Shown piece by piece: positions 26,022-38,635 of a stretch of 64,000 nt of DNA. Location: contig JACVTC010000022.1 in assembly GCA_016946835.1 (NCBI GenBank), forward strand, positions 658,501-722,500, given 5' to 3'. The first letter of the stretch is position 1, and each line of letters opens with the position of its first letter. Made by a program: the position numbers and the translations under genes. The notes beneath the pieces were generated by a model. It saw only the letters and a program-made list of their open reading frames with translations. It made no database searches and was not told the DNA's origin. The stretch comes from Neocallimastix lanati (nom. inval.) (Eukaryota; Neocallimastigomycota; Neocallimastigomycetes; Neocallimastigales; Neocallimastigaceae).

Positions 26022-26309
26022 ATATATATATATATAGAATATTTATTTTCATTATTTCATTATTATTTTTATTTAAATTTTTTGCTCTACAGAAATATAA
26101 TTCAATTATTCTATTTTCTCATAATAGAATTTCTTAAACTTAACCTCAGAAATCACTAAAAATTTTTATTTTTTATTTTTATTTTATTTTTATTTTATTT
26201 TATTATATTTACTTTATTTTAGTTTATTTAGAAATTTCTTTGGCTTGATAATGCATATAAATCATCAATGATAATTATTAATTACTTTAGATAAACATTA
26301 CTATCTTTC

Positions 26310-26406
26310 ACTTTTTTTTTTTATTTTTTATACTAAATATCTATACGAATATTATTTTTATTTTTTTTATACTAAATATCTATACGAATATTATTTTTAT
26401 TTTTAT
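26310..26406. repeat. ~42-bp tandem duplication
   Basis: Two copies of a unit containing TATACTAAATATCTATACGA followed by ATATTATTTTTATTT, head to tail. Confidence 0.85.
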
Positions 26407-26725
26407 TCGTTAGTTATTTATTAAAAAAAAAAAGAATTAGTTTCATTTTATAATTTAATACTATAAAACTAATACTATATTTTTTTTTCTGTAAATTATT
26501 TTTAAATATTTTTTTTTTTTTAAAAAAAAGATTTAGTTCAATTTTAAATTTTAAAACTATGTATAAAATTAATATTTAAAAAAAAAAAAAAAAATTTTCC
26601 ATAAATTTCTAATTGTTAATTAAATAATATATCTATAAACAATAAATAATTGTTAATAAATAAATACATTAAAAAAATACTAAACAACTAAATATAATCA
26701 ATATAATTAACTAGATAAATAACTA

Positions 26726-26925
26726 AATAAATAAAAATATAAATAAATAAAAATATAAATAAATAAAAATATAAATAAATAAAAATATAAATAAATAAAA
26801 ATATAAATAAATAAAAATACAAATAAATAAAAATATAAATAAATAAGAATATAAATAAATAAAAATATAAATAAATAAAAATATAAATAAATAAAAATAT
26901 AAATAAATAAAAATATAAATATTTA
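26726..26925. repeat. 16-bp minisatellite
   Basis: About twelve head-to-tail units of AAATAAATAAAAATAT, with rare single-base variants (one C, one G). Regular and therefore probably recent. Confidence 0.93.
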
Positions 26926-27498
26926 AATATTTAAATAAATATATAAATATAATAATATAAATATAATAGTTTTTTTAATTTTAAAAAAAGAAAATTATAA
27001 TAAATTGATAGAATTAATAATATAATTATTAAAAAGATTCCTATAGAATAAATATGAGTTGTCAAATTATTAGTGATACTTTCATATAATTTATTAAAAA
27101 AAAAAAAATTTATTTCGTGTTAGTGAAACAAAATATAATTCATTAACATTATATTTTTCATATATTTAATTGATATAATAATTATTTATTATAATTATTA
27201 AAAAAATTTAATATAAAATAAAATTTTTCCTTCTTTTTTTTTTTATTTTTGTTTTTAATAACTGAAATATAATTTTTAGGATTTTATTTTTTTTATAAAA
27301 AAAAAAAAAAAATAAATTTAAAAAAAAAAAACGAAAAATTTTAAATAAATAAATAAACAAATAAAACAAGTTAAGACGAAATAAGGATAAAACCAAATAA
27401 ATAAAATTTAAAACAATCAAAAGACAAACAAACAAACAAACAAAAAAAAAAAAAAATAAACAGTCTAATAAACAAATAAATAAATAATTTATATAAAA

Positions 27499-28095
27499 AT
27501 GTCTTCTTCTACTCCATTTATTGGTCCAATTTCTTACTTATTAGTTGGTCATTGTGTTACTATTACTTTTCTTTCATTACCTTCTTTTCCTTTAAGAAGA
27601 CTAATTGTAGAAAAAATTTCACGTGGTCAAAATAAAATTCTTAATCATATAAGATTTTGTTATATAATGCTTCATGTATTTATACTTTTGCTCTTTATTG
27701 ATGATATAAGACGTATGAACTATCTTAAGGAGCAAGTAGGAAGAGCATATAAAAATGAAAGAGCGGATAGTACAACACTACAAGATTTTTCAAAGAGACT
27801 TCATAAGGCTCAAAGAGATTTCTATATTTTAATATTTACTTTATTCTGTGCTGTTATTACCTATTTACTTCATTTATTAGTATTAAAAATGGAGAATTAT
27901 CGTGTCAAATATCTTGAATTAAAGGAAATGTACAACATGATGGAAAAGAAAAGTTTAGAATTAGCTGACCAACTTAGTGATTTAAAATCTGGTAAAGTCA
28001 ACAACAAACCAACAGAAGAACCTTTACCAGAATATTCTGTAGAAGATAAGAATAACTTAACAAAAAGAAATAATACTACAAAAAAGGATGAATAA
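27499..28095 (+). CDS. BAP31/Yet-family ER membrane protein
   Basis: One uninterrupted exon encodes 198 residues. Three hydrophobic segments are visible: about 12-31 (ISYLLVGHCVTITFLSLPSF), 51-70 (RFCYIMLHVFILLLFIDDIR region) and 108-129 (FYILIFTLFCAVITYLLHLL). A charged, probably coiled-coil tail follows (about 130-165), and the protein ends in KKDE. The LPLRR-like turn after the first segment, the LLLFID motif in the second, and AQRDFYI before the third match the BAP31/Yet3 plan. The last four residues fit the KKXX di-lysine ER-retrieval signal (human BAP31 ends KKEE). Family members are ER chaperone or cargo-sorting factors for membrane proteins. No intron, unlike the neighbouring SMC3 and CAP genes. 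Start chosen as the first ATG after in-frame AT-rich leader. Confidence 0.85.
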   Translation: MSSSTPFIGPISYLLVGHCVTITFLSLPSFPLRRLIVEKISRGQNKILNHIRFCYIMLHVFILLLFIDDIRRMNYLKEQVGRAYKNERADSTTLQDFSKRLHKAQRDFYILIFTLFCAVITYLLHLLVLKMENYRVKYLELKEMYNMMEKKSLELADQLSDLKSGKVNNKPTEEPLPEYSVEDKNNLTKRNNTTKKDE

Positions 28096-28979
28096 ATGAA
28101 TAAGTAAATAAATAAAGAAAGAAAAAGTTAAAAGATAATTATAGCTTAAAAGCTAAAATGATCAAACTTTAATTTTTTTTTTTTTTTTTTTATTATTCTT
28201 TTAAAAAAAAAATAATTATATATAATTAATCTATATGCTTTATAAATAATTTACATATAAAAATTTATATATTATTTTTATTTTAGTTATTTTAAATAAA
28301 AAAAAAAAAAGGTTTTTTATTTATTACTATTTTACAATTTTTTTTTTTAGTAATTTATTTATCTTTTTGTCTTTATTTTTTTATATATTTTTTTTAACTA
28401 TTCTTAATACTGAATATCAATATATATAAAAAAAATGATAATTAAATGATTAAATAAATGGATCATAAATCATTTTTATATATATATATTTAATTATAAT
28501 AAGATGAAATAATAATAATAAATATATATATATATATTTATTATTAACGTTTGTATAATAACAATATCTATTATTAATATATATAACAATAAAAAAAAAA
28601 AAGAAATCAAACAAAAAAAAAAACTTAATTAAAATGAAAAAAGTAAAAATAAAATAAAATAAAATAAAATAAAAAAAAAAATATATATATAACAATGTCT
28701 TTGAAAAATATTTATTTTGTTTATTTATTAATTATTATTTATATGCGGAACCAAAATTATAAGTCATTGATATTATGTTTTAAATATTAAGATAATTCAT
28801 TAATATTGATAATGAAGCAGAAAAAAAAATATAATATATAAGACTTTTTTTTTTTTTTTTTCTTTCTAAATTGTTAATTTCCAATTTATTTTATTATTTT
28901 ATTTTATTTATTTTTATTTATTGTATTTTTACAATTATTAATTTAGTTATGTACTAACTATTATTATTTGTTATTATTA

Positions 28980-29016
<37 letters not shown>

Positions 29017-29047
29017 ATTATTATTATTACTATTATTATTAATTACT

Positions 29048-29105
29048 CTAACTAAATAAATGAATAAATAAAGTTAAAAGTTCGAAATAATTGCGGCTAT
29101 AAAAA
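29048..29105 (+). mobile_element. LINE 3' tip only
   Basis: AACTAAATAAATGAATAAAT followed by AAGTTAAAAGTTCGAAATAA and TTGCGGCTATAAAAA: the last ~55 bases of the LINE found at 519, 25735 and elsewhere, ending in an A-run. A second TAGGCTATAAAAAAA lies 10 bases on. Extreme 5' truncation of an insertion, or a relic. Confidence 0.7.
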
Positions 29106-30059
29106 TATAATTTTAGGCTATAAAAAAAAAATTTTTTTTTTTTTCTATTATTAATTTATATAGTTATGTATAATTTTATATTTTTTTTATTTGCTAAAAA
29201 AATATTAAAAAATATATATATTATAATAATAACAGAAAAAAAAATATTAAACTATTTACTTTAAGATTATCTATTATATATGTAAAAAAGATATCTTATT
29301 TAAAAATAAGTATTTACTTAAAAATACATATATATTTTCTATATTATCTATAGTCTAAAATTTATGTTTCAACAATATCATATTTTTTTATTTTATTTTT
29401 TTTTTTATTTAAAACTTAATATTTATGAATATATATACTTCATACAAAACATATAGGGATTATATGCGTTAAGGTTTGATTGGCAAAGAAAATTAAATTA
29501 TATAGGAAACATAAAATTCTTTTAAAACTTGCCATTAATACCTTATTTATTCTTTAATCATTTATTTATTTATTTATTTATTTTATTATTATTATCATTG
29601 ATTTAAATTTAATATATATGCATATATTTCCTATATTAAGAATATTAATTATGTTAATAAAGAAATTAATAGAATGAGAAGAAAACAAAAGTACGTTTAG
29701 GATAACCTATTAAAATATTAATAACGAAAGTTAGATATTATATTTCTATCTTATTTGATATTTTATTTATTTATTTATTTATTTATTTATTATTTTATAT
29801 ATTATTATTATTTTATTTATTTAATAACAAGAATTTATTTATTTGTATATAATTTAGTATTATTAATATTATTTTTAATTTTTTTTAATTTTTTTTTATT
29901 TTTATTTTTATTTTTATTTTTATTTTAAATAGAAAAATAAAATAAAAATAGTTAAATTCAAAACCTTCATGTAAAATTCACAAATATATTTTGTTCAATT
30001 TTGAAAAAAAAAACCTATTTTTTATAAGGATACAATACATTTTTAAAAAATTAAATACA

Positions 30060-30092
<33 letters not shown>

Positions 30093-30128
30093 TATTATTA
30101 TTATTATTATTATTATTATAAAATCCTT

Positions 30129-30163
<35 letters not shown>

Positions 30164-30339
30164 TATATTATTTTTTTATTTCTAAAGTTTTTATTTTTAT
30201 TTAATAAATTATTTATAATATTAATTCAACAATAATGAGCAATTTTAACTTTAATAATAATATTATTATATATGAAAGTAGAAATAATTTTAAAAAATAA
30301 AAATATATAAAAAATAAAATTAATAAAAATAAAATAAAA

Positions 30340-30735
30340 TAAATGGTTGAAATATAAATGTACAGTTTGAATAAAATAAAATAAAATAAAATAATATAAT
30401 ATAAATGATTGAAATTTAAATGTACAGATTGAATAAAATAAAATAATATAAAATAATATAAAATAATATAAATGGTTGAAATTTAAATGTATAGATTGAA
30501 TAAAACAAAATAAAATAAAATAATTTTTTTTTTTTTTATTTTTTTATTTTTTTATGGGCAACAAACTTGTTTCATCTTTATTAATTAAATATTTGATAAA
30601 ATACATGTAATAAAAAGAAAAAAAAAAGAAAAAAATAATAAATAAAAAAAAAAAAAACACAAAATAAAATAAAATAATGGTTGAAATTTTAATGCAAAGT
30701 ACAAATTGAATAAAATAATTTTGTAAGTATTAATA
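30340..30735. repeat. Degenerate ~65-bp minisatellite
   Basis: Four copies of a unit with the core GGTTGAAATTTAAATGTACA + GATTGAATAAAATAAAATAA (at about 30344, 30407, 30473 and 30679), spaced by AT-rich sequence. The last spacer holds an unrelated segment (ATGGGCAACAAACTTGTTTC). Confidence 0.75.
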
Positions 30736-31129
30736 AAATAAAATATAATAAAATAAAACACAAATATTCCATATTACACTTTTTATTGTATTTTATATTA
30801 TAAAATTTTATTCATTTATTTTGTAATTAATAATATCTAAAATATAAAATAATTATTACTTCATAATTTTTTATATAAATTTTATTAATTTTAATACATG
30901 TATTATAAACTAACATTTATTATTTAAACATTAAATTTATATTTTGTTTTGATTCATTTTCGTTTTTGAATAATGTTAATTTCGTTTAAATTACTAGGTA
31001 TTTAATATTTTTTGAATGATATATTTATGTTTTTTTTTTTTTTTTTTTTTTTTGTTAAATTAATAAGTTTGTGTTATATATACGAATTTGATTAATAGTA
31101 TGATATATTTATTTTATACATTATTTTTC

Positions 31130-31444
31130 TTAAACCTTAAGTTTAACACACTTTTCTCTTAAAAGTTTGGTTGAATTCTTTTCAAATGAAGTTTGTTTAC
31201 AGAAATCAAGATTTGCACAATTATGAGTTTCAGGTAAACGATGAGTAGAACAGAATGAAAATTGACAGTAGCGGCAATGACCAATAATCTTTACAACTCT
31301 TGAATTACAACCTTCCAAGTGGCAACGATTACTTTTCTTATGATGAGCTATTGAAGAATTTTGGGTAGTAGAAGAAGAGGTAGTAGTAGAGGTAGTGATT
31401 GAGTTAGATGCTAAGGTAGTAGTAGAATCAGATGTGGCAGTCAT
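31130..31444 (-). CDS. AN1-type zinc-finger protein
   Basis: A 104-residue single-exon protein. Residues 1-37 are a Ser/Thr-rich disordered leader. Residues 41-82 form an AN1 zinc finger with ligand pattern C41, C46, C57, C60, C65, H68, H74, C76, including the family signature HCRYCQFSFCSTHRLPETHNC in part (HRLPETHNC). A basic tail (FEKNSTKLLREKCVKLKV) ends the protein, as in small AN1 proteins. AN1 proteins bind ubiquitin or the proteasome/Cdc48 system and respond to stress; the exact partner cannot be read here. No A20 or ubiquitin-like domain is present. The start is the only ATG upstream of the finger in this frame, preceded by A/T-rich sequence. Confidence 0.88.
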   Translation of the reverse strand: MTATSDSTTTLASNSITTSTTTSSSTTQNSSIAHHKKSNRCHLEGCNSRVVKIIGHCRYCQFSFCSTHRLPETHNCANLDFCKQTSFEKNSTKLLREKCVKLKV

Positions 31445-33163
31445 TTTATTATTATTTTTTTTTTAAAATTTATTTACTTTATTAAAGATAGTTTTGTTTC
31501 TAAATAGGTTTTAAATATTTGGTATACTATTATTTTGATAAAATATGAAAATAAAATTATATATATTCCTTTTAACTATTTTTAAAATAAATATGGTATA
31601 TAGTTTTTTTAAATTTTATATATATATTTTTTAAGGAAAATTTTTTTTTCTTTTTGTTTGTTTGTTTATCAGTAATAACTAATAAGTTATTTACTTTTTT
31701 AAAGTATTATTTTTTATGAATATATACTTGTTATATAAGTTCTTTTTTTTTAAAAAAAAAAAAAAATAAAAATGGAAATAAAATAGTATAGTTATAAATA
31801 ATTCAGAAAAAAAAATCTTTTTTTATATTTGTGAAAACTTGAGTATTTATACTTTTTTTAATTTTTCTGTTTAATTCTACTTAATATTTTTATTTAGTAG
31901 TTATTACAAATTGTATTATTAATTATTATTCCTTATTGTTCGTATTTTTATTAAATGTAGTGAATTATATATCCTTTTTTAAATATTATTAACTAGTAAT
32001 ATATTGCAATATATTATATTATATTAAATAGATTATAGTTATATTTTAATTTAATTTTTTAATTTTATTAATCATGTTACTATGAAGTTAATCCTCAATT
32101 AAATTTATTATATATTTCATAGTTTTTTAACATATATTGTAATATAATATAATATATAATGAACCGTAATTTAAATTAAAAAAATAAAATAATGTTAATT
32201 TTAATTTATACTAAATATCAAATATATTTTTTTAAAAAAAAAAAAAAAGACTTAAAACTTCATTTAATTTATTTTTTTTTATTTTTGAAAAAAAATATAT
32301 GATATACTAAATAGTATATTATAAAATTTATATAACTCTATATAACAAAATACAATACAATATATAATATAGAAATAAAATCAAATTTAATATAATAAAA
32401 TATAATATGATATAATAAAATTATAAAATACGATATATAATAAAATGTAATAAAAATATAAAATGTAATAAAAATAATAATATAAAATATAATAAAATTT
32501 ATATAAATAATTATAATATTATTAATAAATATTGAAAATTATATTAATTATTATTATTATTAATATAACAAGAAATTAATAAAACAAAATTAATTATTAA
32601 AATAAGAAAATTAATAAAAAAGTATATATTTTTTTTAGATAGATAAATAAATAAAATTTTTTTTTATATTTACTAATAAAATTTTTATTAATTATTATAG
32701 TTGATGTTTTATTGAAATATAATAATTAAAAAATGATTTAACTACTTCTTTTATATTATTATTCATTAGTAATTATTGTTAATATTCATTAAAATTAATA
32801 ATGTTAAATTCATTAATTATACTTTTTATTTTATATTAATTAATTATACAATATTAATAGCTTTATAGAATATAGGTTGTAATTAATAAGAATATGTTTA
32901 AATATTAAAAGTGTATTTATCATTTTAAATATAAAATGATAAATATTAATCATATATTATGAAATTAATAAAGCAGTTTTTAAAAGTACCTGATTTTTTT
33001 TTTTTTGTTCTTGCTTTAATATTAACAATTCATCGTAATTATTGACTATTTTCTATTATATTTTTATATTTACTATTATGAAAATACAATATATATATAT
33101 TAATATTTCTTATTAATTATTAATAGCATTGTTTATATTATTTTTATTTTTAATTATTAATGG

Positions 33164-33193
33164 TTGTGGGTATTATCTTGATAATACCCACAA
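33164..33193. repeat. Perfect 30-bp palindromic hairpin
   Basis: TTGTGGGTATTATC, a TT centre, then the exact complement. All 14 stem pairs match, and it includes GGG/CCC in otherwise AT-only DNA. Confidence 0.93.
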
Positions 33194-34778
33194 TCGATTA
33201 TGAAAGGATGGCTAAGTGAAATGAAAATGATTTTTTATTTCCTTAACAATAATTTAATACCATCTAATCTGATCCAAAAAATAAAAAAAAAAAAAAGTTA
33301 TAATCTAATAATAAATCAACAATAATGTAATTGATTGTATACAATATCAGTAAAATTAAATGTAAATGTAAATGTATGCATTAATTTCAAATAGTTTTTT
33401 CTATTCAAACTAATAAAATGACAATTATAATTATACCAATAAATAATTGAAGATTAAAGATTTTATTGGATTTTATTTTCTATTTTTATATTTATTGACG
33501 GAAAATAATCCAATTTTTAATTAATATAAATGGCTTAAAAATTTAATTTATATGAAAATTACTACTAATAAAATGTATTTACATTAAATATTTAATATTT
33601 ACTAATTATTATAGAATAAATAGGAAAAGAAAAAAAATTATATATATTTTTTGTTTCTAGGCTATTTTTTTCCATAGAAAATTTATGTATTTTTTTTTAA
33701 AAAAAAAAAAAAGAAAAAAAAGTATTCTCTTATTTTTATTCTACTTTTATAGTTTTATTAATTTTTTTTTTATTTTCATCCTTGCCTTTATAATAATAAT
33801 TAAAAAGAAAAAAAAATAAATAATACTCATTATATCTATTACTAATAATTATTAATAATTATAAATAATAATGATGATTAGAATAAAATGGAAGAGTAAC
33901 AGATGGTAAAAAATTAGAAAATCTTATAATCTAATTAATCTGAATAAATAAATAACTTTATAAATAAAATTTGTAATAATACAAATGATTTAATTGCTTA
34001 GATTAAATAAATAATTAGATTAAATGTAAATAAATAATTAATAAAGTGTAAATAGATATATAAAAAATTAATTATTAATTTTTTTTTTAAAGAATATTTT
34101 AAATATATCACTCCTTAATATAAATCCTTAACAATTTTTTCCAACACAGCAGTACTAGACTATTGAGTGGCTTATGGTAAATTGGTAGTTAAAGGCCTTT
34201 ATAAAAAGGTTACACAACCTATTGAGATTTGAGAATTCAATCAGGAGAAGACTTTTTTATTTATTTATTTATTTATCTAATAATAAAGCTAATCCTTAAA
34301 GATTATATCTTAATAATAATTTTTATGAATTTATTTAAAGTTTAGTTTTTTAAATGAAATACTTACATTACTTGTGTAACATAATAATGATATATAAATT
34401 TTATAAATTATTTTATTATAATACTTATAATATATATAATATATATAAATATTTGTAAATTATTATATTGAAAAAGTATATCTATATAAAATTTATATGA
34501 AATTACCCTGGAAAAAAATACAAATAAATGAATCTTTTATATATAATTCAATTAGATGAATCGATTCTACCAACCATTTAATTCAGTAATATAAAGTTTG
34601 TGAAATATCATATTTACATATATTATGGATTTTGAAATATATTACAATTTAATAAAATATAGATATTTTAATTTTTATTTAATATAAAATAATATTATAT
34701 ATTCATTGAAATAATTATAATTATATAAACAATTATGATATTATTATTATCAATAATCAACTAACTAATTAACTAACT

Positions 34779-35017
34779 AAATAATAAATAATAAATAATA
34801 AATAATAAATAATAAATAATAAATAATAAATAATAAATAATAAATAATAAATAATAAATAATAAATAATAAATAATAAATAATAAATAATAAATAATAAA
34901 TAATAAATAATAAATAATAAATAATAAATAATAAATAATAAATAATAAATAATAAATAATAAATAATAAATAATAAATAATAAATAATAAATAATAAATA
35001 ATAAATAATAAATAATA

Positions 35018-35022
<5 letters not shown>
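34779..35022. repeat. AATAATA heptamer array, ~35 units
   Basis: About 245 bases of near-flawless AATAATA units, passing into (AAT)n at the right end and flanked on the left by CTAACTAATTAACTAACTAA. It translates to a 7-residue periodic protein in two frames, which is not a gene. The unit is the same as in the array at 1-185. Confidence 0.95.
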
Positions 35023-35056
<34 letters not shown>

Positions 35057-36189
35057 AATAATAAACAAATAAACAATTAAATTTATTAATTAATTAATTA
35101 ATAAATTTTAAGCCATAAAAGTCCATAACAAAAATTTATTACAACACAAAAAAAAAAAAAAAGAATTTTTGTTGTTGATAAAGGTTTTTCATCATATGAT
35201 TAATTTAATTTTGATGAAATATATATTTAATTTACCTTTTTTAATTTTAAATTCTTTAAAAGAATTGTTATTTATTTATTTGTTTAATTTATTTATTTAT
35301 TAATTATTATTTAATCTAACTAAATTCTACAGGTATAAATAATGATTTAATTATTACAATTATTTATTTATATTAATTAATATTTTCATTATTATTAAAT
35401 TATTGCTAAAAATTTATAATAAATTATTTTATATTTTATATTGATTATTGTATATTTACATTATTATATAAATATATATATTATTTGATTTTTTATTGAT
35501 TTTTGTAAATATATTTATTTTTTTTTATTTTATTTTTATTATATTTTTTATTATATAATTTCCACTCGATAATAAGTGATAGAAAAAAAAAATAGAATAA
35601 TAAACGAGTGAATGAGTGAGGATAATAAGGGCCTCTATTCTCTCCCTTAAAACATCAACGTGTGAATGAAGCTTAAAGCTTTAAAAAATCACATATTTAA
35701 ATAGGAAAATTTTGAAGGATATATATCTATTTATGTATATAAATATATGCAATATAAGAGATTGAAGACTATAATATTTAAAAATTTCTACATATACAGA
35801 TCTTTTTCATTTGAGGTCAACATAATTATTATTGATCAAAAAGAATATATATATATTTATTTGAATTATCCGTTATTTAGTCAATATTAATATTTAATAT
35901 AACTATCAAGATTGAAGAACTTTAAATATTAAATTTTTATTATGATAATTTTTAGAGATAAAAGGAAATAACAGTAACAACAAAAAAAAAATAAAATAAA
36001 AAAAAAGTGCACTTTTATAATCACTAATATCAAATAAAGATTAAAATTATAGTTCAAATATTAAATTATAAAGATTATATAGAATGTATATTGTAACATA
36101 TTTATTTTAATTGCATAATAAATTATGTAATACAGAAATTCTTATCTTTTTTGTTTATTTTATTTATCCTCAAAAAAATACTTAAAAAG

Positions 36190-36385
36190 GAACAATTAAT
36201 AATTATAATATATTGTAATAAATTATAATAAATATATTACTATTTATTAAATTCAATATATTTTATAATAAATATATTTATAAATATTAAATTCAATATA
36301 TTTAATAAATATATCAATATATATTAAATTCAATATATTTTATAATGAATGTATCAATATATATTAAATTCAATATATTTTCAAT
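36190..36385. repeat. ~45-bp AT tandem repeat
   Basis: Four to five imperfect copies of a unit built on TATTAAATTCAATATATTTT + ATAATAAATATAT, with drift between copies. Confidence 0.75.
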
Positions 36386-38635
36386 TAAATAAACTATAAT
36401 AATAAAAATTATAAAAAAAATTAAAAAAATTTTTTTAAAAATAAAAATAAAAATTTAATTAATTATAAATACAAGAAATAAACAAAATTCAAAATATATA
36501 TATAAATATAAGAAATGATTTTTTTTTATTTAAACTTTTCTTTTATGTGTTAAAGTTGCATAATGAACATTAGAATGGTTAAAAATAACAAATATCATAA
36601 AATTTATCATAAATTATTTGATTATTTTTGATATTTTTTTTTTTGATAAAAAAATTTTATATTCATATATACATTAATATAAAGTTGGTTATCTATATAT
36701 CAAACTTTAAAGTAAAGTAACTTTGAGGTCATTAATATTATTTTTTAATTCATTGTATTTTTTTTTACATTTAAAAAAATAGTTATATTTATAAATAATA
36801 TATAATTTATATTTATCATTATTATTAATAAAGTATTAAAATAATTTATATTTATATTTATATTTATATCAAATAATAAAATAATTTACATTTATATCAA
36901 GCATAAGTGCAATACTTTCTATTCTTTAAAAACCTTAAAAAAATTAAATTGATTAATAAATGCTTTATTATTTATATATATGTTGTTTATAAAAAAAAGT
37001 CATTAATTAGGCTATTAAATTTAAAATAAAGTCATTAATTAAGCTATTAAAATTTAAATATAAAATAATTTAATTAAAAAAAAAAAAATTTTTTTTGTTA
37101 AATTATTTTAAAGTTTTGCTTATTTATATACTATTATAATAATGAATAATAAAATATTAATAAATAATAAAAAATAATAATAAATAATAAAAAATAAATT
37201 AAATTATTATTTTAAATAAATAAATAAAAGGTTAAATTAATATAAATCATATGGTATCTCTAATTCTTATTAAATTTTTATAAATGTTAAAAATAATAAC
37301 AAAAAAAAAAAAAAAGGATAATATAAAATTAAAATTAAAATAAAAATATACATTAATATATATAATTATAAAAATTATAATTTTATAATAAAGTTTAAAA
37401 AAAAAATTAATATTTTATACTAGTGTGAAGTTGTGTTAATTATATTTAAAATTTAAATATAATTATCATTATTATTATATAAATATAATATAAATATAAT
37501 AAATATAAAAAAAATTAAATGAAAAGAAAAAGTATAAAACATCAATACTAATAATTATTTTTATTTAATAATTTTGTAGATTAGGAGGAAATGCGATATT
37601 ATAAAACTATGGCTATTACGACATTCCTATATGATTGTATTATCTTTAAAAATTAAATAAATAAATATATAAATAAATATTATTTATAACTATTAATAAA
37701 TAAATTAAAAATGAAAAATTAAAATAATAAAGTTATATAATTAGACACTTTGTGTAACCAATTGTTAATTTTCTATAAAAAAATTTATTTATTTATTTTC
37801 TATAAATTTTGTTTATTTATAATATATTTGTTTTTTCTTTTTTTAGTATTATGATTATTTATTTACTTATTAAATTTATTAATTAATAGTTATTTATCAA
37901 TGATATTTATTTATTAATAGTTATCATTAATATTTATTGATTGATTAATTATTAAAATATTAATAATGAATAAATAGTTCGTCATTTGATATATTGATTT
38001 AATTGTATTTTCTTTATTTATTATTATTTTTTATTCTATATTTTTATTTTTTATTTTTTACTTTTTTTTTTACCTTTTCTTTTCTAAAAATTAGTATTTA
38101 TTATATAGAAAGTAATTTATTTTTTAAAAATTAATTTTCTTCTTATCTTTATTTTTAGTTTTCTATATTTTTTTATGAAAATATTTCAAGATTTTTTTTT
38201 TTTTTTTTTTTTTTTTGACTCTAAAATATTCTTTTTAGAATAATAATATAATATATTAACATAAAAAAAAAAGTTAAAATAAAAACTTCCATACTTGTTT
38301 TAATTGAAATTGAAACAATAGTAATAATAATTATCATTAGTATTTAATGAAATGAAAAAAAAAAAAAAATAATAATAATAATAATTTATTGAAAATTTAT
38401 TTATTTATTTATTTACTTATTGAAATTAAAATTAATTAGTATGTATTATGTTCAATTTCGTTTCATTATATTAAAAAAAAAAATAAGAAATTAACAAAAA
38501 TATTGTTATTCATTCATAATAAACAATTAATTATTTATATATTATTATACTTAACTAACTTTTATTAGTATTATTGATATATTGTTTATGATTATTATTG
38601 ATATATTGTCTATTAATATAATAATAACAAAATAT

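Larger units (their letters stand above)
28096..31129. other. AT-rich intergenic region
   Basis: No gene is supported. It holds T- and A-runs, AT and ATT microsatellites, a short LINE 3' tip (29048-29105) and a degenerate minisatellite (30340-30735). An ORF on minus near 28450-28695 and one on plus near 29991-30185 are low-complexity translations. Confidence 0.65.
31445..38635. other. Gene-poor AT-rich region
   Basis: About 7 kb without a supportable gene. It contains a perfect palindrome (33164-33193), a tRNA-like patch near 34143-34245 (finding), a heptamer array (34779-35022), a slightly GC-richer unexplained patch at 35565-35690 (TAAGGGCCTCTATTCTCTCC), a tandem repeat at 36190-36385 and a 32-bp duplication at 36990-37062 (GTCATTAATTAGGCTATTAA). 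Confidence 0.6.

Noticed and set aside
26726-26925. CRISPR-like array
   Set aside because: No unique spacers; it is a simple 16-bp minisatellite in a eukaryotic sequence.
34779-35022. Telomere repeat
   Set aside because: AATAATA has no G-rich strand and is internal; fungal telomeres are usually TTAGGG-like.
34769-35076. Minus ORFs of 99 residues (LLFIIYY repeats)
   Set aside because: Direct translation of the heptamer satellite.
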